64,000 nucleotides of DNA from Muricea muricata (GCA_963855995.1 OY979717.1:1113179-1177178), one strand, 5' to 3'; positions 43,101 to 52,936 are shown, numbered from the stretch's first letter. Numbers and translations: made by a program. The notes: generated by a model not told the origin, from the sequence alone.

Positions 43101-46100
43101 GGCCTGCAGCAGACTTGATGACTGCAAGGTAACAAGCCTGCAGCAGACTTGATGACTGCAAGGTAACAAGCCTGCAGCAGACTTGACGATTGCCAGGAAA
43201 CAAACCTGGAGCAGACTTGCTGCAACTTGCGCGTTTCTGGCTGTGTAAACGAACGTCGCGCGAGACAAACCGACTGTCGCACGAGAAAAAACAATTCCGC
43301 GAGTGTCTGACAGCTGTAAAACGAACATTTTGTACAAGATTGATATATTTAAACTTAAAACCACCGATTTCTGGGCCAACTATGTTAATACCTATTTCCA
43401 GTGAACTCTAAATTAGACTGGAACGATAACTTGGCCGCCATCTTTGAAGCCAAATTGGTTATCAATCAGTGGCGGATCCAGGGTAAGTCAAAATAAATTA
43501 TAGCAGCACAATTTTAAATTCAAAATAACTCTATAACAATGTCATAGGTTATGAATTTCAAAAGAATAAAATCTAACCAATGAAGTTGCTTTGAAGGTAT
43601 TTTAAAATATGTAAATATATCCTAGAATGAGCTGTGGTAATTTATTTTGACTTACGCTAGATCCGCCACTGTTATCAATAGGTTATCAAGTTCAGTCCTT
43701 CTCTATTGTTTCTGTCGGCGCGGTTGACACCATTCTTCTGGGAATGTACTGGTATTTGACGTTTTTATTTTGATTTAAGAGGTAATTTTATGGTTTATGA
43801 ACTTATAACCTAGTTTGCGATACAGTCATTTGTAAAAATAGCAAATACCTCGAGAAAATAGTACTAAGACTGTTTACGACATTTGTAGTTGTTGCCGCCA
43901 TCTTGGCTTCACCCAATTGTAGGGTTTTTATCTGGAGTTATCGTTCCAGTATTTATAGAGTTCACTGCCTATTACTCAATACTAAACAAAAAAACATCGT
44001 TCGCAGTAAAAAACGTTTATTTGGAGAACAAAATTTCATGGTAAAAAATTTCGCTCGAAAATAAATTTCGCTACCGAAAAAAAAATTTTCGTTGCAAAAA
44101 ATTTCGCTCGAAAATAAATGTCGATACGGAAAAAATTTCCCTCCAAGAAAAAAAAAACGCTTGAAAATAAATTTTGCGTGACAAAAAAAACGAACATCTG
44201 GCAAATCGAAAAACAGTTTCAAAACAAAAAATAACGCAGCTAAAAATGAAATATTTTGTACTTTAAAAAAAACCGTGTTGCCGTTGTGGGCCACCGTAAA
44301 TGCGGCTTTGCCATTTCAATTTTTTATTGAAAACATTTTTAAATTAAAATTATTTGTACACGCCATTCAATTTTGCGCACGCGAGATTTGAAACAAAGTT
44401 GCCATAAAAGGTAAAAAACAAACCATATATGGCAAGCGCTAGAGAAAACCGTTAGCGGTCCGGTTGAGCGGTCCGTATTGGGAAAAACTGGACTGCTCGT
44501 CAGCCAATCAGATTGCAAGATTCAGTGGGAAACCATATGGGGAAACCAGACCGGGAAAAAATAAATTGAAGTATGATTTATACAGTTAATATTATCATTT
44601 CACGTTTAGGAACAGTATATCAGTCCCATGAACCAATATTTTTCCAGTCTCTGGCCAATCCGTTTATCTTCAGATGTATTGATGGAATATTAATTGATGG
44701 CAAAGACAGTGGTCTATCTAAAAGCATTTACAGGTACTAGACCAATAAAAGAAATTGTTTTAAAGGTAATAGTAACGAAAATACTCTTCGCCCATTTGAA
44801 AGAGCTTTTAAAATTATCAATACATGCCTTAACAGCATTTTCATATCTTGCTTTTTCTCGAGGTATTTTCAGTGGCGGATCCAGGGTAAGTCAAAATAAA
44901 TCATAGCAGCTCAATTTTAAATTCAAAATAACTTTATAACAATGTCATAGGTTATGAATTTCAAAAGAATAAAATCTAAACAATGAAGTTGCTTTGAAGG
45001 TATTTTAAAATGTAAATATATCCTAGAATAAGCTGTGGTAATTTATTTTGACTTACGCTAGATCCGCCACTGTATTTTGAATCAAAAAGGTTAGCAGTCT
45101 GCCATCGTTGATAATCAAAGGTTACATGACGTCACAAGTGAAATAAGCCTTAAAATTACTCGTAATGAAATAAGGAGCAAACAATAGTTAGCCAAAATGC
45201 ATTTAGTCAATGCGTGTTATCAAATGGCAAGTAGAGACGAGTTTCTGGCTAGTTCTGATCATTCTGATCTGGTTAGTTCTTAACTCATATTTCAGAGTAT
45301 CCCATTTATCACATCTTTCTCCAAAATAACAACTTCCTTCAAACTGGAACAATTTGCATAAGTACTGGGATAAAAAAGGAAGGGGGAAGTAAATGTAATG
45401 TGAAGATCTATGCAACTTTGACGTCTCTTGTGCCCCAGGTCTAACAAGTCGCGTTTATATGACAAACTGTTTTTATGTGGTTACTGCGTGATGTGACACA
45501 CCGCAAAACTGAATCTGGATTCTTTAACTCTATATTTACGCCATTCTGTCTTCTATCTTTTATTTTGTGGTCTGTATTAAACTAAGTCATATTAACTGTA
45601 GGTTGGTGCACCTACTCTATCGCATCGGTCTCTTTGAAATATTCATAACATTCACGACTATAATGGAATCTAGGCTAAAATATTCACACTCAAACGTGCG
45701 TCACTGCGCACGATATTAAACGGCAGTTTCAGCGGACGCACTTTACAGTCAAGGCACATATTATATCCTTCATCTATGTCTAGGGTAACGGAGGAGCATC
45801 AGTGGATGTTAACAAATTTGATGTTTATTATTCCTTCACCTGATTATTTTTCTGGTGTCTCACTTTGTACTTTAATAATTCTATTTAAGTATGTAGGAAC
45901 AACGCTTTCTCGTCATTATAGTACGAATGTGAGGACAACAATTATTTCCGTAAAAAAATCGCAGTTAGTTGCAAGTACCCTGCTTTTACTGTTAGTTGTG
46001 CCAGAGGTAATATAGAATTGCTTTTATGTTTATCAGATCATGTGGTCATAGGGATTTGGTGGGCAACAACTTCACTTGTGATGTGTCCTGGCTCACAGAC

Positions 46101-46358
46101 AATCCCTGCAATCTCCTGGCAATAGGACAATACGTGAATAACGGCACCTGTGAATTTCCTGCTAATGTACTGTACCAAGAATTGAATATCGCAAGCAATT
46201 TTCCTCTTCATTATTTAAAATACATTCCTAACGTTAATTATAGTTTCAAGGCTTATAAGTCTGAAGTACCTCATGTAAGGATAGTAATTCTAGTTGCTCT
46301 CAGAGACATAATGCGAGATGAAGAACTGCTCTCTTCATACTTCACCGTTATTCACTAA
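31115..46358 (+). CDS. SETD9: SET domain-containing protein 9 (SETD9), 4 exons, complete
   Basis: SETD9 is a poorly characterised SET-domain protein conserved across animals; a lysine methyltransferase activity is assumed from the fold, not shown here. Exons 31115-31203, 32448-32695, 44610-44733 and 46037-46358 join in frame to 783 nt (260 residues plus stop; human is about 299). The N-terminus carries the family signature of basic/aromatic residues RWNGYRYRFVPW. Exon 2 has ALGFSIARSQSNVSGTGVFV followed by VSIYPG. Exon 3 has EPIFFQSLANPFIFRCIDG. Exon 4 has AIGQYVNN, ANVLYQE, VALRDI and the SET-end motif EELLSSYFT. Intron 1 is 1.2 kb and holds a hAT MITE; intron 2 is 11.9 kb and holds an entire antisense gene, other transposons and a minisatellite; intron 3 (1.3 kb) holds a second copy of a hAT MITE. 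The shortened segment between the N-terminal box and ALGFS accounts for the smaller size. Confidence 0.93.
32156..32311. mobile_element. hAT-like MITE, 156 bp, in SETD9 intron 1
   Basis: TIRs of about 45 bp begin CAGTAGTGAAGCCAGCTCGA and end with the inverse GCTACTG. The flanks are CAGAACAA (32148-32155) and CAGAACAC (32312-32319), an 8-bp duplication with one mismatch. The interior is AT-rich. Confidence 0.8.
33705..39715 (-). CDS. Secreted PAN/apple plus fibrinogen-related domain protein, nested in SETD9 intron 2
   Basis: Four coding exons were read. 39625-39715: ATG with hydrophobic leader MLVTLTILVISIARSNG, a likely signal peptide. 39309-39526: PAN/apple domain with cysteines in VKCNLLCYKEPKCVGFNF and CQLTNQT. 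34567-34944: first part of the fibrinogen-like domain, NCASLY, VWCDMQTDVGGWTVFQRR, DFYLGWQDYQNGFGD and FWLGLDKIH. 33705-33955: its end, NDMQFSTKDKDND, CAARYQGAWWYKHCYTSNLN and the stop. The DxDND loop is the calcium site of the family and GAWWYxxCxxxNLNG is the C-terminal signature. The phases of exons 2 and 3 do not match (phase 0 into 1), so a small exon, perhaps EGF-like, is probably missed between 35 and 39.3 kb. PAN plus fibrinogen architecture is common in cnidarian secreted lectin-like proteins. Its ligand is unknown. Confidence 0.85.
34989..35375. mobile_element. TIR element TAGCCTGCG, 387 bp, 9-bp TSD
   Basis: The TIR TAGCCTGCGAAGCAGGCGCT continues through GGGCTTAAGGGGG. The 9-bp direct repeat TGCATGACT (34980-34988 and 35376-35384) flanks it. 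It lies in an intron of the fibrinogen-domain gene, immediately upstream of its third visible exon. There is no coding capacity. Confidence 0.8.
35470..35680. mobile_element. Foldback TIR element, 211 bp, probable 9-bp TSD
   Basis: Almost the whole element is two inverted arms (TAGC, GGCGGTTTTAAGGGG, GGAAGCGAGGACGGGAGAAG and inverse). The flanks GGGCCAGAC and TGACCAGAC match at 7 of 9 positions. It shares the TAGC tip and TTAAGGGG sub-terminal block with the neighbouring 387-bp element, so the two are probably relatives. It is markedly GC-rich against its surroundings, and the small ORFs here are artefacts. Confidence 0.7.
35760..37004. other. Intronic sequence with an inverted repeat pair
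   Basis: A block at 35790-35830 (CTTTGATTTTCTCG, TTATATAAG) recurs inverted near 37217-37260 (AAGTCGAGAAAATCGAAGTT), and a related block lies near 38033. No exon was identified, although a missing exon of the fibrinogen-domain gene may lie between 35 and 39 kb. Confidence 0.4.
37005..37200. repeat. 20-bp minisatellite, about 10 copies
   Basis: Unit GGCTTGTGTAACTCTCTAAT, with substitutions in the GTG(T/G/A)AA(C/A)T part, in an intron of both the nested gene and SETD9. Confidence 0.9.
40721..40859. repeat. Near-perfect hairpin, 62-bp arms, 9-bp loop
   Basis: The arms 40721-40782 and 40792-40859 are reverse complements (CTCAAGATATGAGCTATTAA and inverse) separated by a 9-bp loop. It lies in SETD9 intron 2, upstream of the nested gene. 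The low divergence between arms suggests recent formation or conversion. Confidence 0.9.
41370..41477. repeat. Inverted repeat of about 40-bp arms beside the minisatellite
   Basis: TGTTATTTACCG, GGTCCGGATGGGGAGAAACTG and its inverse pair across a 27-bp spacer, with a few mismatches. It abuts the left edge of the 34-bp minisatellite and could be an end of an element that carries it. No partner was found at the right edge. Confidence 0.8.
41596..43215. repeat. 34-bp minisatellite, about 48 copies with a 408-bp higher-order repeat
   Basis: Unit ACTTGATGACTGCCAGGTAA plus CAAGCCTGCAGCAG. Variants (CTGGAGCAG, CTGACTTGCTGACTGTC, AAGTAAC) recur in the same order exactly 408 bp (12 units) apart, for example at 41768 and 42175 and at 42071 and 42479, so a 12-unit block was duplicated. 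Because 34 is not a multiple of 3 and the complement lacks stops, three overlapping minus-strand frames of up to 667 codons stay open. They encode the same 34-residue repeat and are not regarded as genes. The array lies in SETD9 intron 2. Confidence 0.95.
43467..43671. mobile_element. hAT MITE copy 1 (CAGTGGCGGATCC), 205 bp
   Basis: TIRs begin CAGTGGCGGATCCAGGGTAA, with the inverse at the other end, and are flanked by the exact 8-bp duplication TTATCAAT (43459-43466 and 43672-43679). This is a classic hAT MITE signature. A nearly identical copy is at 44870-45072. Confidence 0.92.
44870..45072. mobile_element. hAT MITE copy 2 (CAGTGGCGGATCC), 203 bp
   Basis: This is nearly identical to the copy at 43467. 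The flanks share TATTTT, an imperfect target duplication. It lies 136 bp after SETD9 exon 3, inside intron 3. Confidence 0.88.
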
Positions 46359-47646
46359 GACATATATTAACCGAAGGAAAATCAGGCGGTAAATCAAACA
46401 AAGTTTAGTCAAAATAACATTTTACTATACAAAACGTGCTTAAGTTTGGGCATTAAAGTGTGAACTTAAAATAATTTAAATAGAAAGTGTGAAATTAAAG
46501 TGATTAGGACAAAATACAACAATTTAAGATAAAATATAAACTCAGAAGAAGCTAGTAAATAACTAGGCATGCGTAAGAATGTGCAAAACAATGGACACCC
46601 CGCAAATGAAAATATTTAAATACCATGTTTCAATTAACTTGTATGCGGTCATCATTATCAGGTTTGACGCTGACTTCATAATGACGCCGCTGGTTTTACC
46701 CAGTGGTTTTAGCCCAAGTGAAATTCAGTCAATGAACAGCAAATGCATATTATCAGTGACGTCATTTTGGTGCATCTTCGTTTGCAGACATGGGACAGTT
46801 TTCTGCCTTACGAAGCTGGCCGCTCTGCCGCACAAAGAATTATGTAATTCTAAAAAAAAGACATTTCGTGCCATACGCACTTTAACTAGCACAGATATCG
46901 TACTAATGTCATTAAGCTTTATTTGTCAGAGTGTCTGAACATAACTGCGTCATACCTGATGATGACATGATGACTGCAAAGTAGTCGAAACGCCATATCG
47001 AAATGATATTTACGTACGAAGTGTTGCACTTTCCAGAATTACTCAAGTGGTAACCATAACTTTAGGCATGCATAAATTCCAAATATTCTGAAATTTTATC
47101 TGTAAGCTCACTGACGTCGAGACATGCGTGGAACTTACAAATGTGCAGTACGAGCGTAGTCTCCAAATATATAAATATAAAACTCAGTAATTCAAGCTGT
47201 TTCAGTTTGCATTGCTATCTACAATATACTATACACAATATTAATAAATCACACTTGCACACAGCCACCTTTTGAGCAAAAAAGTAGTTTGTTTTATTTC
47301 CTTTTTATGGTGAAATATAGTTGTAGATGTCTTCCAGCAGTGGGAATGTTTTGTTTGTATTTATTAGGGCAAATTTTTATTATGTTTGAGTTCCGAGACC
47401 CTCGATTCCAACTATATATTTATAGTCTTTTTGTTGAATTGTATCATATATGATATACCTTTTACTTATACCTTTTTTAAGATTTGTGACGATCAATGGC
47501 AAAATACTATCGCTCAAAAGGTGATTGTGTCCCTAAACAATTTGTATTTGTAACTTGGTCCTTGCCAACGAGAGTGAGACATCACTTTTTCTTGAATCGC
47601 ATACATAATCATAGAATTGCTGAATAAATGTTCTCATCCGTAAATA
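46359..47646. other. SETD9 3' flank with possible Penelope-type terminus
   Basis: No gene seen. At 46956-46991, CTGATGA is followed by a GACTGC-AAA-GTAGTC hairpin and GAAAC, a layout also present behind the Penelope fragment at 25077-25109. The remainder is AT-rich and holds the 3' UTRs of SETD9 (plus) and of the phosphatase gene (minus), which converge here. Confidence 0.4.
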
Positions 47647-49568
47647 TTATTTTAATAAACCAAGTAATGACATGAAGTCAGCATTCTGGTCCAAAGATGT
47701 CTTTTTTGTCTCTTCATTGGATTGTTTTTGTTGTTTTAGTCGTTTTTGGTCGTGAAATGTAAGTTTTAATGGTTGAGGTTGAAAATGACCAACTTCGTAA
47801 GCAACAACTGTTGCATGGTCCAGTTTGCCTGGAATTGCTTCCTTCTTCTCCTTAAATTCTTCATTTCTATGATCTCGATGTGTCTCCAAGAACTGCCTTT
47901 TCTCTTGTGTGTTTTCTTGCACAAAATTCATAAGTTTCGCACAAAGTTCTCGTGCCGAGCTTTCTTCACCACAAGGACTTTCTGATTGTATCACCTGAAA
48001 TATATACAAAGTTCTTCCTTATTTTCTATCCTAGATACTGTTTAAAATATTTTACCCTAATTAGGTTGATCAGAGATAAAGAACGTAAAGTAATGTTTGT
48101 TTTTAAGAATGCACCTTAATTATGCCAGCAAAGAAAGAGATGACCAGCCTCGTCCCTGGCGCTTGAAGTTCTGCGTGCGGGACGCGCGCGCGGGACCTAA
48201 TTTAATATGCCGAATGCGACTTTCCCATTTTCTGTCCGCGTGTATTGCGCGCGCGCGCCTTGCAACGCCGTAGAACACCAAAGCGCCGGGGACAAGGCTG
48301 AGAGATGACAGTTTTTCTTTATGGAGAATTATCCAAACGGAAAAGAGCATGATAAATAGCACAAAGTAGTGGACAAAATATGCACATCGTTGTTGAAGCA
48401 ATTGTAGACAGAAGCATGTAATATAATGTAAAATGAAATTGATAAGGTTATCTTGCACAGGTTATGTTGCATAGGTTATATTGCCAGTAACGCTAAGAGA
48501 AGAGCGACTTTGCTCACCTTTCGCATAAATGCACATGCCTTTGTAGCAACATCACTGTCTTTTGCCGGATCAGCTGGTGCTGAAGAGCTCCTCACTCGTG
48601 ATACCTCCCCAGTTGCCTCCTCAGCAGGTGTTATTTGCTCCTCGTCATTTTGCAACTCTTGTGACCTTGCTGGTTTTATATGAGTTGGTGAAGCATCTAG
48701 CTCATTTGGTGATGTCTTCTTTAATACGTCCGGAAGAAAATTATCAGTAATACCATCACTCGTTAAGAAAACAATATCTCCTTCATCCAAAAATGTGAAT
48801 GAACAAGTCAAGTTACTAAGATCAGGCTCATCACCAACTAAAGGTCCTATACAACCTCCTGCTAGCCTCATGTCTCTTCTTCCCGAGTCATGTGAGCCTA
48901 CCGTTACTTCTTGTACGCAATCGTCTTTTCTGTATACAAAAGCAAGGCTATCGCCAACATTTACGACACATAAACCATAGCTGTTGATACCTTGGATCTT
49001 ACACACAACAGCCGCACAGAGTGTTGTTATTGTGCCTCGTGATTCGACTATACACTCGTGTGCATATTTAAGTGAACGTAACATAATCTCAATAATTTCG
49101 TGCGTTGTATGTGCATTATGAAGGTGATTGTTCAAATGTTGTATACAACTCTTTACCGCTGTTCTTGCTGCCAGGAATGAGTTCACTCCCCAACCACAGC
49201 CATCAGCAACCGCAAGAAAAGCATTGTTCTCCCTTGCTACGACTGCAAATGCATCTGCATTTGGTTCCCCAACAGGTTTGTTTGTTTCAGGATCAGTTTC
49301 GTATAAACTTTGTGACAAACCGTATGCTTTATGATGATGTTTTCTCCAGTCTTGTACTCCTGCTATAGGCTTAGTATTTACTGGCTGAGAAACGTGAAAA
49401 TGGCTGTAATATTGTGTTTGCTTTACATCCAGACATCTAACTCCACCTTCAGGTCCAGTGTCTGCAGCCAAGACATCAGTTGTCATAGGAACAATGTCGC
49501 GACATGGTAGGTGAGATCTTAATTTTAGTCTCTTTGAAGTGACAGGTTTTCCGCATTGAAGTTGATTG
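47647..49568 (-). CDS. PP2C-like (PPM-type) phosphatase domain protein, 2 exons visible
   Basis: Exons 48518-49568 and 47647-47994 join in phase 0 with good GT/AG edges. From the first internal Met (49486) the product is 438 residues; the exon stays open 27 codons further up to an acceptor at 49569-49570, so a 5' exon is missing. PPM-family features: PNADAF (about 75-80), metal-binding ADGCGWG (94-100), VNVGDS (175-180) and SDGITDN (243-249). The usual DGHGG is replaced by DGCGWG, but the key aspartates are kept, so activity is possible. The C-terminal exon is charged and basic (KLTFHDQKRLKQQKQ), perhaps for localisation. A 156-bp TIR element sits in the intron. I do not recognise a named orthologue. 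The substrate is unknown. Confidence 0.8.
48145..48300. mobile_element. Miniature TIR element, CAGCCTCGTCCC family, 156 bp, 9-bp TSD
   Basis: The ends are CAGCCTCGTCCCTGGCGCTT and an inverse with three changes, flanked by the exact 9-bp direct repeat AGAGATGAC (48136-48144 and 48301-48309). The interior is rich in GCGCGC. It is the same family as 24406-24493. It lies inside the intron of the PP2C-like gene. Confidence 0.88.
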
Positions 49569-50436
49569 CTAAAGAAAGAAAATGTACATGTGGTTAAGAA
49601 AAATCTTGTCGTGCGGGGATCACAATATGTTTGGCTTGCTGCAATTGAGATAGCGGATCAAAGTCGTTTTCAAAATACTGTACGTTGCAAACCATTCAAT
49701 AGTAAAATACTTAGATCAATATTAAAGCATATGATTAAAGAGATCCAGTTGAGGATCCTGTCGCCGGTTGTTGATTTCTTCACTAAAGCTGTTTAGGTTT
49801 GTAGAGAATAGCAAGGGTGAAGAATGGCAAGTATAATCAGATTTGCAAGTGTTGGTCTTGATGGTAAAGATGCTAAAATCACGATTTCTAAAAACACAAA
49901 AACGATTTCTCGAAATATGAAAAATGGATCGCTACAATGGCTATTTGTTTCTAACTAGTAATAAATTCATCTCATTTTCAAAGAACAAGGGGTGTTCTTT
50001 GCTATTGAAGTCACCACATGGCCAATTTAGAAACCCCGCCAAATTTTGCGGTAGCAATCTGTTTTGATGACAAATCTGAACAACAAATGAAATTCCTATT
50101 ATGCCCTCCAGCCAATTTTTAAAATTTCACACCGAATTCTCGCTCTGAATGAAAGTAAGAAAAGTTGTTTGGAACACTTTGGTTTATGTCGTCGTATGCA
50201 GATAACTCTAAAAAACTGTTTCTTCACCACTGGCACATCACAGAAAGAGTTTGAAATGTTTTATTCAGATTTAATGATAGTTCAGAGGGTGGGCTCCCTC
50301 CCTACCTTGGTTGTGTAAGGTTCCTAATTTCCACTCGTTCAATTAAATAGCAAAAATGGTTCGTGCTGTAGCAAAATTCATTAAAACAACCCTAACTTTA
50401 GATCCACAAGATAAGTTCCTTGTATGTTGGCATGGT
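49569..50436. other. Region expected to hold the 5' end of the PP2C-like gene
   Basis: No confident exon was found on the minus strand. Short frames on the plus strand (for example 49824-49958) show no recognised domain. Confidence 0.35.
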
Positions 50437-50640
50437 GATTATTAATCAAAAAATAATTTTGTGGAAACACCATGTAAATTTATCATCGCAAATCTTTTGA
50501 TCCGTAAGCTCGGATCTTCACCAGTGATGATAATAATGCGTGACAATGCAATGATGAAGATCCGAGCTTACGGATCGAAAGTTTTGCCATAGTAAATTTA
50601 CTTGGTGTTTCCACAAAATTTTACTTAGATCAACAATAAT
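50437..50640. repeat. Foldback element, about 84-bp arms
   Basis: The arms 50437-50520 and 50555-50640 are inverted copies, best matched around GATCCGTAAGCTCGGATCTT and GTGGAAACACCATGTAAATT, with a 34-bp loop. It is probably a MITE. Confidence 0.85.
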
Positions 50641-50879
50641 TTAAAAGCTTTTAAAGACTTTCTTAACATTGTTGTGCGGCTTAGTTATTTCCAGGTATAT
50701 CTTAGAGTTCACTCTGTGATATCGGATACTATTTAGGTAAGACATGGTTATAATGTAAATTCAAGTTTTGCCTCCTTCGCAGGCTCTTAATTTAATAAGG
50801 TCAATATATAATTTGATGCGCATACATGCAGTAGATATAGAGATTAGCGCTAGCGAAGCTAATTTTGAGCTATATACAT

Positions 50880-50960
50880 TACTGTATTCATATTAATCTG
50901 ACATTGCAGAGAACAACGAAAAATTCGTTGTCTCGAGCGGGATTCGAACTCTACGGAAGC
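50880..50960 (-). repeat. tRNA-like SINE fragment (3' part)
   Basis: On the minus strand: GAGTTCGAATCC-like B-box (here AGTTCGAATCCC), CTCGAGACAACGAATTTTTC, CGTTGTTCTCTGC, then a tail with TCAGATTAATATG. The same block occurs at 52600-52680 (minus) and 52820-52895 (plus). Confidence 0.75.
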
Positions 50961-50985
50961 CTTGCAAAAGCCACTTTTTTTCGCC

Positions 50986-51145
50986 ATTTCCTATTACCTA
51001 TTACCGTGTTTCCTATTACCGTGTTTCCTATTACCGTGTTTCCTATTACCGTGCTTCCCATTACCGCTTTCCTATTACCGAGTTTCCTATTTCCTAATAC
51101 CGTGTTTCTGTTACCCTGTTTTCTATTACCGTGTTTCCTATTTAA
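50986..51145 (+). repeat. 15-bp minisatellite TTTCCTATTACCGTG, left array
   Basis: About 10 copies of TTTCCTATTACCGTG with substitutions, entered by GCCATTTCCTATTACCTATT. Open frames seen here are repeat-driven. Confidence 0.92.
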
Positions 51146-51833
51146 CAATTAGATTACTCGCTGTCACTATCATCGCATAGAAATCGAGAGCGAGTAATCT
51201 AATTGTTTTAGTAGAATTAGAGGTCAAACATGGAATATTCAACAAAAAATTCGATTTTTAAGCAATTTTTGTAAAAGAAATCTCTATAGGAAGATGATTG
51301 TTTCGCTATTCGCTATCTATCGAGGAATAGATAGCGAGTAGAGTAACCAATCAAATTACAGCATTTGCAATAGTATGGTAGTATGATTCTACTAGCAAAA
51401 CCTATTAGTGTTTCAATTACTGTAAATTACTGAAATAACTTTTCACAACGCCAATTAATTCTAGTAATCAAAACAGCCAATCACAACATGGAACATTCAT
51501 TTTGTCACCCTATTTATGTGTATGAAATATTCTCAAATTTAAAAGACGTAAACACCAACACACACAAAATCATAACCTCATTCTCTTTGTAGTTATTCTT
51601 TATATTTCGTATTAAGTAGTTTTCCCTGTTGGGTTATCCAAATATACAATGTGAAGTTATTAATAAGATATTTATATTTGCCTAGATTATATTCAGTGGT
51701 TAATGGTACCCTTTGAAAATAAAGCAGGAATGTAATAATACAGTTACCACTTCGAACTTCATAGTTGCATGTAAAAATCAATAACACATCAATAGATAAA
51801 TAATTTCTCAATTTTACCGGAAATAGTCAACTC
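51146..51833. other. Spacer between inverted minisatellite arrays
   Basis: There is no gene. It begins with a short inverted repeat (AGATTACTCGCT and AGCGAGTAATCT around 51152-51204) and another containing ATAGATAGCGAGTAG near 51325. Confidence 0.5.
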
Positions 51834-52440
51834 GGTAATAAGAAGCTCGGTAATAGAAAACACGGCAATAGGTCATGGGAAACACAGTAATAGGAAACAC
51901 GGTAATAGGTAATAGAAAACATGGTAATAGGAAACACAGCTATAGGTAATAGGTAATAGGCAATAGGAAACACGGTAATAGGAAACACAGTTATAGGTAA
52001 TAGGTAATAAGAAACACAAAAACCAATACCAGCCGACAATTTCAAGAAATATAATACAAAACATAATCCGAAGATTAGCATCTTGAAACCCAAAATATGA
52101 GTTAAACACGAAAATTGAATAAGTAATATTTCGATTTCATTCAGTTAGTCTGATGATGATTTTGTAATAAAATCGAAATATTACTTACTCAATTTTCTTG
52201 TTTAACTCATATTTTGGGTTTCAAGATGCTAATCTTCGGATTATGTTTTGTATTATAATAAGAAACACGGTAATAGGAAACACAGTTAAAGGTAATAGGA
52301 AACACAGTAATAGGAAACACGGTAATAGGAAACACGGTGATAGAAAACACAGTTATAGGTAATAGGTAATAGGAAGTAGGAAACACAGTAATAGGAAACA
52401 CGGTAATAGGTAATATGAAACACGGTAATAGGTAATAGGA
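51834..52440 (-). repeat. 15-bp minisatellite, right arrays in inverse orientation
   Basis: CACGGTAATAGGAAA and variants fill 51834-52050 and 52257-52440. They are the inverse of the 50986-51145 array, so the two arrays face each other. The array is split by a palindrome at 52051-52257. Confidence 0.92.
52051..52257. repeat. Hairpin with about 86-bp arms inserted in the minisatellite
   Basis: The arms 52051-52136 and 52171-52257 are nearly perfect inverted copies (ATAATACAAAACATAATCCG, AACCCAAAATATGAGTTAAA) with a 34-bp loop. It interrupts the 15-bp array and is likely a separate insertion. Confidence 0.9.
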
Positions 52441-52936
52441 AATGGCGCTCTACCAATTGAGCTATTGAGTCAACTGGGATTGGTAGCGAGTCTTATCCAA
52501 TTTAAGAGCACGAGATATTTTCGTGACGACTTAACGCTTTTTTTGAGGACGCGCAGTGTTTTAATTCTATTTCAGAACCATCCTCAGAGATATGAAAAAC
52601 TAAATTCATATTAATCTGACACTGCAGAGAACAACAAAAAATTCGTTGTCTCGAGCAGGATTCGAATCGAATAGAATTGCAACACTGCGTGTCCTCAAAG
52701 ACAAGGACGACAATCGTTAAGTCGTCACGAAAATATTTCGTGCACTTAAATTGGACAAGACTCGCTACCAATCCCAGTTGACTGGATAGCTCAATTGGTA
52801 GAGCGGCGGTCTAGAAACCCGAAGATGCGAGTTCGAATCCCGCTCGAGACAACGAATTTTTCGTTGTTCTCTGCAGTGTCAGATTAATATGAGTCTAGTT
52901 TTTCATATCTCTGAGGATGGTTCTGACATACATTAT
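52441..52936. repeat. Inverted pair of tRNA-like SINE units
   Basis: The plus copy (about 52703-52936) has an A-box-like TAGCTCAATTGGTAGAGC (52787-52804) and a B-box-like AGTTCGAATCCC (52831-52842) at tRNA-like spacing, followed by a conserved body (CTCGAGACAACGAATTTTTC and GTGTCAGATTAATATGA). The minus copy (52441 to about 52690) has the same A-box and body. The acceptor stem does not pair, so this is not a functional tRNA gene. The A-box end of the minus copy joins directly to the 15-bp minisatellite. Confidence 0.75.

Noticed and set aside
41590..43220. CRISPR-like regular repeat array
   Set aside because: The units are contiguous with no unique spacers, and the genome is clearly eukaryotic.
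41376..43379. Minus-strand ORF of 667 codons with two further long overlapping frames
   Set aside because: It is a translation of a 34-bp minisatellite; the same repeat peptide appears in all three frames, and there is no start context or non-repeat domain.
50962..51180. ORFs with repeated ITVFP or LLPCF peptides
   Set aside because: They are translations of the 15-bp minisatellite, as are those at 51827-52401.
52770..52860. Possible tRNA gene
   Set aside because: A- and B-box-like motifs are present, but the acceptor stem does not pair and the anticodon arm is poor. The unit recurs with a common 3' body, so it is a SINE.
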